This document shows, in pieces, positions 11,333 to 24,300 of a stretch of DNA of 64,000 nucleotides. Both the position numbers and the translations under genes were made by a program. Below the pieces are notes generated by a model, which was given only the letters and a program-made list of their open reading frames with translations, had not been told where the DNA came from and did no database searches. Origin of the DNA: Cymodocea nodosa. Lineage: Eukaryota > Streptophyta > Magnoliopsida > Alismatales > Cymodoceaceae. Each line of letters opens with the position of its first letter. Within the stretch, counting starts at the first letter, position 1. Where the stretch lies: the NCBI GenBank assembly GCA_036874045.1, contig CM072339.1, positions 627,501-691,500 of the forward strand. The letters run 5' to 3'.

Positions 11333-14300
11333 GGAGGGTAGTGGGGCATGTAAGGCACGTGTCCGAATAGTAGGGGTCCACGAGGTTGCAATGGCAGCCG
11401 CTAATAGGATGGCGTTGTGGAGATTGGGACATCCCACACTTATCCTTTCATTGCTTCCCGCCTACCCATCATCGATCGAGAAGTGTGAACGGTTTACCCC
11501 TGAGAAGTTCGGCCATTATCCTCAAGGAAAAACCATCTCCACCTTTTCAGTTGAGGTATGACGATGATGATGATGATTATTATTGAAAGTTCTTTTGTCT
11601 TCTTTTAAATATATATAGATATATTTATACCATATATATATATATATATATATATTTGGCATGCACTCACCGGTAATGAGAACGGAAACCCCATGGTGCA
11701 CGTGTGTGCTTTAGAATTAAAACGTCCGTCTCCACCAATTGATCGAACCCAATTCAATACCGTGCTGTTGAAAAGATAATTAATATAGATGGTGTCTTCG
11801 GGCTTTCTGTTCTCTCCCCCCGTCTTCCTCTCGTTTCTTTCTTCGTCTTTCGACGTACAATAATGCCATGGTTGGCCGTATTCGTTTCTGATTCTTTCGG
11901 CCACACAGTATTGCCTTGGTTGGCTCTCCATTAAGGAGTTCTGTTGGAATCTCCAGGCAAATATGGTGCCCCTGTCTCCCATCTGCTTTAAATGCGGGAG
12001 GAGGGGTTAGTGGAGACGGGGGCTTTTCCACTCGTGGTGGACCTCATGAAAGACTTCTTCCTTGCTTGTTGTTTACACATAAATCATAATCTATTCTTGC
12101 CCTTGTTTTTTCCCCCAACTTGTTCAAAGATGGCATCAAAAACCCAACTTGCTCTCTGTCTACTGTAGGAGGGTCTTCCCATCATCTTTCAGGGTCTTCT
12201 GTTTCTAGTGCACAGTGCATACGAGTCAGGACCACTGTAGCAGAAACTGTGGTAAATGCCGAGCAGTGGAGTGGCAGCTGCGTCAGCAGAAGTAAGGAAA
12301 TGGTTGTGTTTTCAAGCAGCAGTTGGAAGTAAGGAAACACAGATCGATGGAGTACAACCAACCACATCGATCCATTCATTAGCCATGCACCCCCTTCCAT
12401 AACATGCAGGCCATTCCTGAATTCGCCGTCACACACAACCCTAACCAAAATGAAAAATACCAACTTAATTATACTCACTTTCCACCAGTATTGGTGAATG
12501 GGTCACCGTAAGATTAACATGGAGTACAAATGAACAATGGGGCTTTGTGTGGTACTGGTACTTTTGTAAATCATGCATGGTCGTGAAATCCACACATGTC
12601 AGACTGCACGTGGCTCCAGCTTGGATTTGAAATGGGACACCTGAAAGATGTATATAATGTACTGAACGTGTGCAGAAGGAACGTATAGAGCGATAAGGGC
12701 ATTACTGTGCTATCTGCAAAGAAAAAAACGAGAAGGCCATTACTGTGCTGATGTTGTTTTATATCGTCCATCTGCGGTGGTCATGGTCAAGGAAACGACA
12801 GCAGTAGAGCCCCGTGACACTCAAAGATGTTGGCGGCATCTTTATCACCCATGGTCACTTCTTCTGTCAATCCAAAGGCTAAGCTCACCCTAAAAACACA
12901 AGCCGGGTACCACAAGATGCCAAATTTGACCCGCAAATGGACATGGCTTATGTACAAGTAACCCGGGTCTTCATGGTGGGCGACGTGAATGAAAAAAATA
13001 TTGTGGCCATCAGATCCCACAAGGCAAACCAAAAGCACACCATCGTCTAGATGAAGCTAGAAACAGGTCCAAAGATGAAAGGAACACAATTTTTTTGCTG
13101 ATGTACGTATAGAAAAAGTATTGACATAAAAATGATAAATATTTGCCCAAGAATATAAACGTAATTTCTCAGGGTTCGGCATAATTCCGTTCGGCACTAA
13201 AAGTAAGAAGCATCATATACAGCACTTGAAAATGACCCAAAATCATTGTGTAAGCAGGTAAACAGAAAAAATAACTACTAATGGAGAATATGCAAATTAA
13301 GCGATAATTATCGATATGATAATGACTTCTGCCTCAACTGGCGGGCATTTCATAATCGCAACTTGACAATGGCAGAAAGGAAAGAATTTATTCATCCCAA
13401 ATGGTGCTCTGGAGAATTTTGAGGGCGAGCAACAGCAAGCAAATGCATGCAAGGCATTTAGCCATCAAAAGGAAGAGGATCGGCATATTCACGTCACTTG
13501 TTGGCCACCAAGTTCCACAACTCAAACAAACAAACGCACCTGTCACAAAGGATATTATTCCATGAAGAAAAGCACTGGACCGAATGTATAAAAAAAAGAG
13601 ATTTTCAATCAGAGAAATTGGGGCCACACCAGGGTATAATCCTTGGAGTACTAACAAGGATTGTGCTAGAAGGCTTGCCAAGATTTGAGGCTAGGATACG
13701 TTCATAATGAAATCGAAGTGTAAGCATCCATTTAGTTGGCTCAATGTGTCATAGAAAGGAAACTAATGAAAAGTTTTAGCATTAGAATAGTACATGGTGG
13801 AAAATTCAAAAATTCTTGTACCACGTTTTGCATTTAACACTAACAAAAAATTATTAAGGGGTGGTGCAAGAAACATCAACAGTTGTGTCCAAGTAGACCT
13901 GAAAGCCTGAAATATGTGAAGTGGTTAAAAGTAAACTGCTTGTTCAGCTATTACTTTTAAATAACTCAATTTAAGTTTAAGAGATCTGTCTCAATGTGAG
14001 GAAGGGACTAGTGACTCTGACTAGTGCTTAGTGTATTTTTTGCAATTTACAATTTATTTTGAAAGCATTTTAAATTTGACTTAATGAATAAAATGGACAC
14101 TATAGACAGGCAATAATATACATAAAATAGACATCTTAAATACACCAAAACAAATGATAAATCCATCCTCAAAACGTAATAGCAATTATTAAAGGAATGA
14201 GACTTAAAAAGAGGAATGCATAAATAAAATAATAAGGAAAAAATATTGGAAGATTATGATATGCAAAAATGTGCTCCATTTTGATAACTTCTAAATGTTA

Positions 14301-14449
14301 TTATTTTACTAAAAACACATGATATCTAATAACAAAAAATTTTGACAAAACACCAAGGAGAACACAGCGAATGAAAGCTTGACTCTTGTTTGAAACTTCT
14401 TGCTGTATTGGGTTAAGGTGAAAACCTACGTTCAAAATCCACGAAATTC
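11333..14449. other. intergenic region, MATE promoter to SUT4 3' flank
   Basis: No gene recognised. It includes a (TA)n tract near 11633-11656. Minus-strand open frames at 12787-13038 and 13388-13681 lack any domain I can name. The right part is AT-rich and may include the distal 3' UTR of SUT4. Confidence 0.4.
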
Positions 14450-14912
14450 TAGGAGCAGCAAAATAGATTATTAAACTGGGTTTGGATTTAATCCATTTAC
14501 AACCCAACCTTTTTATGCTTAATCTGAAACTACGCTTAATAAATGGGATGCAAATAGGTTATAACCCATTCACTCATTTATGAAGCTAAATGAATACATG
14601 TGTAACCAAACCTATGGAACCTGTATCTATATTATCTGTTTTATATGTTACATGCTATAAAAATCATATGATTTACTATTTAAAACAAAATTAAATAACA
14701 GTATTTTGATATTATACACACACAATATTCTTATATGGGTTGCTAGGTCATAAACAATTTAAATGTGTTGAATCCAAATTCAAACCATTGAATAATTAGG
14801 ATAAATAGATCAACCCATCTATGAACGAATTCATTTAATTTCAACCCTAATACATCTATTAAACAGATTGACAAGTTCAGTTCACAGTTTATGATTCATT
14901 TTGCCACCCTTA
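14450..14912. mobile_element. hAT-type non-autonomous element (MITE) with 8-bp target duplication
   Basis: The left end reads TAGGAGCAGCAAAAT and the reverse complement of the right end reads TAAGGGTGGCAAAAT (11 of 15 identical). These are the usual TAGGGGTGGCAA-type plant hAT termini. The flanks are CGAAATTC on the left and CAAAATTC on the right, an 8-bp target duplication with one mismatch, which is the hAT length. The 463-bp interior is AT-rich, with ATGGGTT/AACCCAT-type words and no coding capacity. It sits about 0.4 kb beyond the SUT4 stop codon, so it may lie in or near the 3' UTR. Confidence 0.75.
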
Positions 14913-15327
14913 CAAAATTCAAAGTCACACTGTCTTAAGTCCTAACCTCGAAATAATAAATATTTAAGCTTGACAAATACAACTAATTCTAATCTTGTTA
15001 GAAAACAATGAACAGAGATTATTCCTTTGTTGAGACATGAGAGACGCCATAAAAATCAAAAGCCTTTAACCAAGAAGCACTAAGAATCAATATAAGATTT
15101 CTGTAAGTGATTTATGATAATTTGGATCGTAAGTACCATCTAATCCTGGTTCAGAACAGCAGAACAAACAATTGTTGCTCTGTTTATTACACAATATTTC
15201 TAAAAGAGACAATAGTGCAAAGTATTATGGGGAATAGTAAATAATTTCTTTTATTCTTACTGCTCCTATTTTGCCGATTGTGAACTAAATTGTAGAAAAA
15301 TGTAAATGAAGTCAATAGACATGCACC

Positions 15328-18300
15328 TCAATGATGAGCCCTTGTCCTCGCAACATGAGAACGGGGAATAGCAATGATGGCAACAAGCCCACTAACAAAA
15401 GCTGCAACAGCCCCTACAGCAAATGCTGCTGAATTTCCACCTCCAAACAGCTGATCCCATGGTCCACTTCCCAAGGAAACAACAATCTGATTTTATATGA
15501 GATGAATTACAATCGAAAATATTAGAGTGGAATACAAAATTCATTTTTTCCTACTCTTGTTAAATAAGCACGGGACACACTGACTGCACCCAAAAACAGA
15601 TATCAATTTCATTATTCTATATTTCTAGGCATCAAAATGAATGCTTACACATGTCAGATCATGGTTGAAGGTTTTTATGGTTTAACCCAAAATACATGCT
15701 CCACTGGTTCACAATTACCGGTAACTACTCAAAATGAGATGTCATTGAGTATTAGTACAGATTTATTGACAGAAAAGGACCACATCATTGGGTGCAATTG
15801 GGTAATAACCATGGTTCACAATTACCAGTAACTACTCAAAATGAAAAGTGTCATTAAGTATTAGTACAGATTTGTTGACAGAAAAGAACTACATTATTGG
15901 GTGCAATTGGGTAACAACCAGTACTACATGTCGGTAAACAATGGATTCACAGCAAGTGTTGTCAAATTATCATAAACAGCATGAAAGGACAGAATTAAGC
16001 ACTCATTTAAGTGACTGAAATGGAACTGCATTCCATTGTACACAATAATGAAGTTGGGCTCTAGGATTAGTTTTTTTATGTATAGGACTCATTTCACGTT
16101 TGATGGTAAGATGCAATAGGTAATACATGAAATATGTAGGATTAATTATTGCAAATATATTCTTAAATGTGGCAATATTTTCACCTGTGATAGGTATATT
16201 GCAATAGGTACAATATCTAACTAAAAGGCCAAAGCTGTTTTTCTGTCACCTATGTACCTTGCTAATCACTACATTGAGATTATATTGTAGGCGTGAGAGT
16301 TTGAGAAGGCTGTATAAGAGATTTTGCTGCCTTTCCCTTTTCTACGAAGTTCTGTGGTCAATAAAACAAATCACAGGTGATGAGTTTCTTCAAATATTTT
16401 ATGTTTCATAATGTGGATGCCTATGGCTCACATGGTTGTAGCAAGGATTTCCAAACTTCAATACTGAGATGTTAGGGATCACATTTTGCTTAATTATATG
16501 GTGAGACAACCAGTACAGGATGGGCCCGTCCATCAGAGGACAAAGCCTATTTGCCTAGGCTAAAAACTGTCTCATGAATGGACCTGGACTGCTATGCTAA
16601 GGAGATAGATGATATGGACCAGGACGTGGCATAGTCCTACCTGGACTCACATGTGGCACAAGCTGGAGTAGAGGATAGTTATTAGCTAGTATGGCCACAT
16701 AGGATATTATTTTTTATTGGTTGTTAGAATTGGTTTGCTCTCATTTGGCCACATGTCATTAGCTGCTATTTATTTATTGCAATGGTCCCGTGAAAACAAA
16801 GCCTTGTTTTTATGTGAACAAATGTAATCAAGAACTAGCTTTATTTTGGATAGATAGTAATTCCCCCTGGAATTGCAAGTTGAGAGGAGTTTGTGCACAT
16901 GGGTATCCATGGGAAATGGAGGGAGAAGAAATGGAGGAAAACCAATTTTCATGGTTACCCATATTTGTGCACAAGAGAAACGGGACCCTTATTTCCCTTA
17001 TATAACTTTTTTTTAAAAATTCTCCCTTCCCCACCTCTACAATGACGAGAAACCAACTAAAACCCTCAACACACATGAATTGTTAGTACCTTAAGGCTTA
17101 CCAGAGGGGGGATGAATGGTAAAAATTCATTTTTTAACCTTTTAGAAGTAGTTTAATGTAAAGTGATAGCAAGCATACAATGAAAGAAATCACACAGAGA
17201 TTTTTAGGTAGTTCACCACTAACGACTAGTCCACTACCAAGAGATACTTGGTCTTCACTAAACTCTTGCAAACTTACAATCACTTGCTTTAAGGTTTAAA
17301 CAAAAACCAACTAACCATTCACTTGAGCTTCCTTGTCGAAACTTCAATCAATCTTTTCTCTGAAGTTTTAATCCGTGTACTTCAGTAAACACTATCTTAT
17401 GAACAGCAGAGTTGAATGCGTGATGAGCTTCTGAAATTTGATCTGTAAGTGTTGAAGATGATTTGATCTCTAAAACTTTTCTTCTGTTGAGCTTGATGTA
17501 AGTATATGTATGAGTAAAGTGCTATCTACATTCGTTGTCTGTATCTTGTATATATATAAAACATGTGTAACAATCATATTTTCTTCCAACGGATGCATTC
17601 TACTGTACTTGATTAGACTTCAGTCCCAAATACGGTAAGTTACCGTTCAGAAAATTATTTCAAAATATCCTTCCGATTTTCTTAACCTTTCAGATAATTA
17701 ACTGTGTGGCTCTCCGAAGAATATCTGTAACTCACCGAAAGATCACTTAAACTTTCTGCTAGGTAGGATTCTAGAATATTTAGTACGAGCTGACATTCAA
17801 TCGGATAATTATAACTGTAACTTACTGAACAGTTATATAACTGTCTGATAGTTGGTTACAGTAACCCTCTGCTAACTTTTCGATTGCTTCAATTCAGTAC
17901 GTGCATAAAAGACTGACTTAAGTTTCGAATGGTTATCCCTGTAACTCACCGAAACGCTTCAGGATTTCGGATAGTTATATTTCTAACTCTCCGAAAACAT
18001 ATTTTAACTTCTTTCTGAAATTTTGCATGTGAGAAATTCAATAACTTAAGTTTCGGATGGTTATCCCTATAACTTACCGAAATGCTTCAAGATTTCGGAT
18101 AGTTATATTTCTAACTCTCTGAAAACATATTTGAGCTTCTTTCTAGAATTCTACACGTAGGAAATTCAATAACTTAAGTTTCGGATGGTTATCCTTGTAA
18201 CTCACCGAAACTCTCTTTGAGATTTCGGATAGTTATCTAACTTTCCGATTTTTCCTTTAAGCATTTGACTGCTGACTTCTCTATTCTGCACGTGCGTAAT

Positions 18301-21300
18301 AGGATGACTTAAGTTCCGGAAAGTTATACCTGTAACTTACCAAAAAACTCGAATAGTTATCTAACTCTCCGAAAAGAAAACTCGGATAGTTATCTAACTC
18401 TCCGATAAGTCCTTTAAGCTTCCGTTTTGTATTTTTGCACGTGATTTATTGAATGACTTAAATTTCGGATAGTTATACCTGTAACTCTTCGAAAAAGTCC
18501 TTTAAGCTTTCGGATAGTTAACTCCTTAACTATCCGATCATTCAATCCTCCTTATCCTGAGAAATACAATTCTTAATTGTCCGATTTTTTGTAGCAGCAT
18601 ATTCTGAGATTTACTGCAACCTATTTGTTACTTCAATTTGTCTATCTTCTGATCTTTTTGCTGTACAGACTAATTCTGATAAATACAATTTAAAACCTTA
18701 CATTGATTTTTGCATTATCAAAATCTAGAGGTCCTTTTATGAACCTCCTCATGTTTTCCACCAAATGTCTACAATGATGTTCATCGTCCTCATCCTCCTC
18801 TCGCCAATCGCCCATCACCGTCAATCATCACCTGTTGCTTCAAATGCCTAAACACTCTGTCACCTCAAATGCTTGAATGCTCTATTGTTAGTCGCTCATC
18901 ATTGTCGATCGTTGCCCATCACCATCACCAATCACCCAACACCATCGCTAGCCGTTGTCGCCATAGGTATACACTTCTCTAGTTATTATAAATCATATAA
19001 TCTGATGTCAGGTTCCCTCAATCATATAAATCTGATGTCTTTATTGGAGAATGATTGAGGGAAGAAATGTTATTGAATACAATTTCTCTAGCTGTTATGA
19101 TTTCTTTGTCCAACATTCATGAGTTCAATAACATTCAGATGTCATTACTGGGACAAATTTTGCATCTGGTACATATAGATGTGGATAGTTCACCAACATA
19201 TAGGATTCTTGCCTAGAAAAATGCAGTAACCAGATATCTAACAATCCTTTTTGCAGCAATTAGATGAATATTCATTAGTTGCGCTAGAAATTAGTAAATC
19301 TTGTTGACAGAATAAGATATTTCTAGCCTAATGATTCACAGATATTGAAGTACCCTTACTAAACTCCTAAATTCAGTAGGATCCTTGAGAATATCTCCTT
19401 GTGTACTTGTAAGCTTTGTAGATGATGCCATAGGTATGCAACAAGGTTTGATATCAGTTAATTTAAAATGTTTTATAATATCATTAATCTACTTGGTTTG
19501 TGACAGATGCAGTTGATTAGTAGTTTGTTTGACTTCCACACCTAAGAAGTAATGTAGGGAGCCTATACATCTCGAATAGCAAAAGTTTTGCTTAATGCAT
19601 CAATGATATTTTGCACATCTTGAACATTAGAGCTTGTGATGATGATATCATCAACATACATTATAATATAAGTGGTGATTGTCGATATTACTTCTAGAAG
19701 TAAGGTAATTTGACAAACAAGGCTTGCTTACCTTTCCAACAAGTATTTAACAATTTCATATTATATTAGCTTCATCTTCCAGCCATCCACCCATCCATTT
19801 ATATATATGCCTTTCTTTGGGTTGCATGATGTAAATGTAGTGACATGCCATTTAATATTTGGGAAATGAAGTTGTGAAATGCATGCAGGTCATGGATTTT
19901 ATATTTGTGGGTTATGAAAAGTATTCAATTTATATATTCTTAATAGAAATTTAATTCCTGTGATAAGTTAAACTAGAAAATAACATTCGATAGTTATAAG
20001 TCACAAGTATAAAATTTACAGAAATAGTTCTTGTGATAATTTTGTGGTTTTATGAAAGTTTTTTGTTGTTCTCCCTATCTCGGATGAGACATGAAAGAAA
20101 ATGTTTGTTGTTTGGTAAATGAATATATGTATGGTAGGTTTCCTTATTATCTATAAGGTTGTACTTTTTTCATTGAAAAAATTAAATGGTATCATATTAC
20201 CACGTATATAACTTTTGGACATTATAGAACATGACTAATAAAAGGAAGAAATATGTAAATTGGAGCACAAAATAAGATGAAATATTTTAAATATTTTGAC
20301 AGTAGAAATTAGAGAATGGATTGCAAAGCAACAAGACAAGAAGATCAAAACTAATACATAGAATAAAGTGATTATGGAGTACAATAATAAGACAAATGTA
20401 AATGTTGAGAAAAAATATGTTGAAAGTAGAATGAAAACTTAAAAGACAATGTATAAAAATTATATCAAAATTTTAAAACAAAGTGGATGAGAGTAGAACT
20501 ACATTTGTGACCATACTAACATTCCAAAAGAAATTTGAGACAAATTTGTGTAGGTGAAATATTTTATTTTGTATTATTCATTTGTAAGTGAACTTCTAAA
20601 TTATACAATGTTTGATAAAAATATGATCACTAGAGTTAATAGTTAAGTTCTCTAAGATGTACAAAACACACAAGATGTAGAACCTTCAGAACCTATGGAC
20701 ACCTTTTTTGTTTTCAATACACAAGTTTCTTCAACATTTCATGATGTTGAAAAGGAGGAAGATAGCCCTACCTCTTTTATTGTTGAGAATATAATTAAAA
20801 GATCAAAGAAAAAAAACTCGACTATATGTTGAATCTTCTCAATCCATTGCTAGGTCAATGAATGAAATAAGTAACGCTATCTAAGAGTTTGTGGAACAGG
20901 ATAATGAGATATATAAAAAATATAAAGTAAGAAGAGAAATAAAAGAATGTGTTCCCCAACTTCTTAAATTAGATGGTCTTACGGAGAAAGAGAAACTATT
21001 GAGAATTGACTTGATAGAAAATTCAATGAAAAGAGCAATTTTTTTAACTCTAGAGAGTGATATTTATTCTATTTCATTGATAGTTTTTTTACAAAATTGA
21101 CATTATAACATTTGTTCTATTTAAGATTACATTAGCACTATTGATGAAATATATGTCAATACCACAATTTATGAATAAGAAAATGCTAAATACAATAATA
21201 GAAAAGGGGAATTAATGCAAAATGTCTTAACTGCTTGTAATTTAGACATAGAAATCACATACATTATTGCAAGATAGGAAAGATTAACTGTAGATGCTAG

Positions 21301-24300
21301 AATATTATAAAGATGCTATTTCTCGACCACATAGGCTTAAAGTCCAATAATTTTTGTTAATTTATTATTTAATATTTTAAAAATTATTAAAGAATATATT
21401 TCCTGTAATTGCACAAGCACATTGGAATTCCTATTATTTCTTATCATTTCTCATATGTGTACAAACAACCTTATATTTCTATTTCTCATCATTTTAAGTA
21501 TTTCTTGTCGTTGTATTTTTCGATGGGAAACGTGCACAAACAAGTTCTTGAAGTTTAAGGTTGATGTTTCACACTCTTCTCTCTCTCTCATCTTCCATAA
21601 GAACCCCACCACTACATCCTCTTATGTCGTTTGCAACAAACACCATTAGGGAAAATAGCCCACATTGGCAAACATTGTAGGTTTGATGAACACTCCTTTT
21701 TTTGAAAAAGATGATCACTCCTACCATTCATGAGAAAGGTGTTTAAGAGATGCAAATCAGTCATACCAGAAGTTTATGCCTAGAGCCACTACTCAACCAT
21801 TACAGACTTACAGGCCCTTGAAACCAGATTTACCAGTTAACTTTTTATTTTTCTACAGTTTTTATAAGATAGTATCTAGTACTATATATTATATAGTATC
21901 AAGCTTGGGTCACTGTTGTTAGAATCTTTGTATTTTGATAATGCAAAAACCTGTGTGAGGAAATAAATTATATTTCACAGTTTGGACAGTTCAGCAGAAG
22001 AGCAGAAGACAGATAAGTCATTACAGATAGTTCAATATGTGTTGCAAGAGATAAACTGGATTTTGGAAGGTTACCAGGCTTAACCATCTGGAAGAGATAA
22101 ATTTTCGGTGAGTTATCAGGCTTAAGTATCCGAAGAGTCAGTGTAAAATAGCAAAAATATTATCGGACAGTTAGAAGGTTAACTATCTGAAAATACAAGG
22201 CCTTCGAAGGGTTGTAAAGATAGTTGGCTGAATGATCAAAGAGTTAATGCACTAACTATCTGGAAGCTCAGGGCAAATCAGAAAGTTAGAAGATTAACTA
22301 TCCGAAACTTAAGTTATTGAATTTTCCACATGTAGAAATCTAAAACATAAACTTAAAAGGATTTTTCGGAGAGTTAGAAAAAAAATGAGAAGAATGAAGT
22401 CGGAAGCTTAAAAGATGGCTCGGGAGGATACTGTAGCTAACTATCCAAAAGTTAAAGAATTTCGATGAGTTAACCGTTATAACCATTCGAACTTAAGTCA
22501 CCTTACGTACTTGACTTAAATTCTCACGTGACACAGACAATAGGATTTAAGTGGATTTTCGATGAATTACAGATGTTCTTCGGTGAGTTACACATATAAC
22601 CATTCGAAAATCAAAGGAAATCGAAAGGTTACTTACTAAACAATAGATAGAACGGTAACATACTATTTTTAGGATTGACTACATATCTAGTACAGCAGAA
22701 AACATCCATTGGAAGAAAATATGATCGTTATACCTTTTGATATAAATATGAGAAATAAAGGAAAGATCAAGACAACGATTATCAGATATTGTGAGTTAAA
22801 CAAAAATTCCAGACACTCTCAAGTTTGCAACATTCAAGAATACTCTCAAAGATTCACTGCAGCATAAAAGCTCCCTACGTTAAAATTCTGAGAACAAGTC
22901 CAAAACTGGTGGTTTGTGAGTTTCAACTTGAAAACTCATTGTTGGTTTAGAGCTTGTACCTGAAAGCTCGAAGAAAGGTTGGTTGCTGAGTTTCAACCTG
23001 AAAGCTCAAGTATTGGTTCTTGCTTCTACCTAAAAACAAATGTTGTAAGTTTTTAAACTTAGTGAAGCTCAAGTGAATCTTAGGGGTGGACTAGTCGAGT
23101 TGGTAAACCACCTAAAAAATTATCTTGTGTTCATTTCTATTTACTGTTTTGCATCCATTTAAATTATTTCAACTCATTGATAATTAGAATTAGTCGATTC
23201 TGTTTTGAAAGAAGTAAAATTTACACACCTTCATCATTCACCCCCCTTTGGTGAGCCTATCGATCTTAACAATTGTCACTTAAAAGACTTCTTTGCCCTT
23301 CTAATGTATAAAATTGAAAAAAAGAACTGCATCAAAAATATTTAAAAAATTCAATGAAAATGGAAATGGCCATACATGGAAAACAAAAAACCAACAATTT
23401 TTAAAAAAATGGAAAATTTTCTGGTGTGATCTATTTTTCTTTATTTGCTTTTCCTTGGGTCATTCATTCAAAAGCAATTGTAAGCCCATCCTTAGAAGTA
23501 ATACGGCTTCATAAAAAAGGTAGGCATGAATAATCTAATGAATTAGCTTTGTTGACATTTTTGCGGAGAAAGGGTAAGGTTTTCACTTCTCCATGGGTTG
23601 CCTACTATAGTACATATAAATGAGTAATATAAAGATCCATATAAAAGTGTACCTAATTTAACAATCTATTCAAGCTAGAGTAAAAATATCTAACATATAC
23701 AGCCTGTAACGTAAAGATAGGATCCCTTGGTTGATCCTAAGGTTATCTCTGCCCAACACCCAAAATGAATCCATTTTTGCATTAGAGACTTTCACTTCAT
23801 TGCCTCTTCTCACCTATGAAACAACTAGATTTGTCTTTCCTTATCCACTATTCATAACATTCTCTATGGATCCCATTTGGGATTTGACAAGCAAAGAAGA
23901 GGTAAGCTATGGTTCATGCTTTTATATGATTGCAATTTCCCATCTTGGCATTCAAAACAAGTAGAAACACCTTTCTTTAATCCTCCCTTCCTATCATCCT
24001 TAACAAATCCAATCAATGAGTTATCATAAAAAAGGTGAACCTCAAATTGTATATTTTTTTATATGATTGTGATATCACATATCAAACACACAAATAAACT
24101 CTTAATTGAACATATTTGCAACTTGGTCAATGGTGTACATGGAGTGAAGATGAGTCCACTCATCACAATATCTCAAATATAAACAATTCACCTTAATAGG
24201 TTTGAAACTCATGGAATAGTGGATCATTAATAACGAATATAGAAACTTAATTGTCATAATGCATTGGCATAGGAAGATGCATATTGCTTGTAAAAAGAGA

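Noticed and set aside
12787..13038. 83-codon minus-strand frame
   Set aside because: No recognisable motif, no homologous neighbour exon and no clear splice context.
13388..13681. 97-codon minus-strand hydrophobic frame
   Set aside because: It might be a membrane segment, but no family pattern was recognised and AT-rich non-coding DNA often yields such frames.
17081..23271. A single 6.2-kb foldback or Mutator-like transposon with about 1.5-kb terminal inverted repeats
   Set aside because: Each arm has LTR features of its own (TGTTAG/TAACA ends, CACCCCCC block), and the right arm has its own 5-bp target duplication. Two LTRs in opposite orientation explain it better.
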